A stretch of DNA of 22,072 bases from an uncultured Oscillospiraceae bacterium (lineage in GTDB: Bacteria; Bacillota; Clostridia; Oscillospirales; Oscillospiraceae): assembly GCA_910583885.1 (NCBI GenBank), contig CAJUAC010000049.1, positions 1-22,072 of the forward strand, given 5' to 3'. Positions within the stretch are counted from its first letter, which is position 1, and each line of letters opens with the position of its first letter. The notes below the pieces were generated by a model. The model was not told where the DNA came from and did not search any database. It was given only the letters and a program-made list of their open reading frames with translations. Below are positions 21,902-22,072 of this stretch, one piece after another. The position numbers were made by a program, and so were the translations under genes.

Positions 21902-21924
21902 AAAAAACCAGCTAGGTGAGCTGG
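21902..21924 (-). terminator. Terminator for a - strand transcript from beyond the window
   Basis: On the - strand CCAGCT-CACCT-AGCTGG is followed by six T (21907-21902). It lies upstream of the deacetylase gene, so it would end a transcript entering from the right or protect against readthrough. Confidence 0.5.
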
Positions 21925-21971
21925 GATGTGAAATGGGCTGAAAGAAATTCACTGTACCGGCAAAATTCGGC

Positions 21972-22000
21972 TTGCATTTCGGAAAGAAGTCTGCTATAAT
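21972..22000 (+). promoter_or_regulatory. Promoter of tRNA-Gly
   Basis: TTGCAT (21972-21977), 17 bases, TATAAT (21995-22000), 17 bases before the first tRNA base. Confidence 0.75.
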
Positions 22001-22017
22001 AATATCGTTCTGAATCA

Positions 22018-22072
22018 GCAGGGTTAGTACATCGGTAGTACATCGGCTTCCCAAGCCGAGGAGGCGGGTTCG
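22018..22072 (+). tRNA. tRNA-Gly (anticodon CCC), 3' end outside window
   Basis: The acceptor strand GCAGGGT (22018-22024), D-arm GTAC-ATCGGTA-GTAC, anticodon stem TCGGC/GCCGA with loop TTCCCAA (anticodon CCC at 22050-22052), variable bases, and the start of the T-arm GCGGGTTCG are visible. The acceptor 3' half and the rest of the T-arm lie beyond the window. It reads GGG codons. Confidence 0.9.

Noticed and set aside
22027..22047. Tandem repeat AGTACATCGG within the tRNA
   Set aside because: It arises from the D-stem GTAC pair and the adjoining anticodon stem, so it is normal tRNA structure.
1..22072. CRISPR array, toxin-antitoxin pair, integrase or transposase gene
   Set aside because: No regularly spaced repeats and no protein with these family signatures were found on either strand; the HTH genes lack an adjacent toxin-like partner.

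Overview
The window looks like a chromosomal segment of a high-GC anaerobic Firmicute of the Oscillospiraceae type (Flavonifractor/Intestinimonas/Pseudoflavonifractor-like). This is inferred from the V-type ATPase operon, the DegV/GpsA/PlsY/Der complement, SLH-domain surface proteins, consensus sigma-A promoters and strong AGGAGG ribosome sites. No species can be assigned from sequence reading alone.

Layout. (1) 2-2829, + strand: end of a V-type ATPase operon (subunit A C-terminal part, B, D), closed by a long bidirectional hairpin terminator. (2) 3113-10261, mainly - strand: degV, then the housekeeping series gpsA, plsY, der and a PDZ/radical SAM (DUF512) protein. Transcription order is radical SAM, der, plsY, gpsA. 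Two of its three junctions carry extra small regulators. Between plsY and gpsA sits one XRE-type HTH gene. Between der and the radical SAM gene sit two HTH genes, a small DUF6809-like gene and a cluster of hairpins. (3) 10443-13905: a divergent sugar locus with an AGE-family epimerase (-), an atypical ROK-like protein (+) and a DUF4230 membrane protein (+). (4) 13906-15685: an AT-rich block with tandem hairpins, one unrecognised 297-residue protein with a long leader, and strong terminators. (5) 15686-18182: dsdA (-) and galM (+) diverging from back-to-back promoters. (6) 18406-20886: a large secreted SLH-domain protein behind an ECF-like promoter. (7) 21029-21799: a lipoprotein polysaccharide deacetylase (-). 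(8) 22018 to the end: the 5' part of a tRNA-Gly(CCC) with its promoter.

The most interesting part is the set of HTH cassettes inside the otherwise conserved gpsA-plsY-der-radical SAM series. Cassette B (7680-8954) is bounded by perfect 39-bp inverted repeats, and each repeat is itself a hairpin. Two more relatives of this AT-rich palindrome lie at 5097-5141 and 20979-21012. Each of the three HTH genes has a symmetric, operator-like sequence at its 5' side. In two cases that sequence lies on or between the elements of a strong outward-facing promoter that has no obvious gene behind it. Two of the HTH genes are unrelated over most of their length but share an almost identical 58-bp 3' end, which suggests module exchange. 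Together these look like small, repeat-bounded repressor/operator modules or phage-derived remnants. Function and mobility are inference only.
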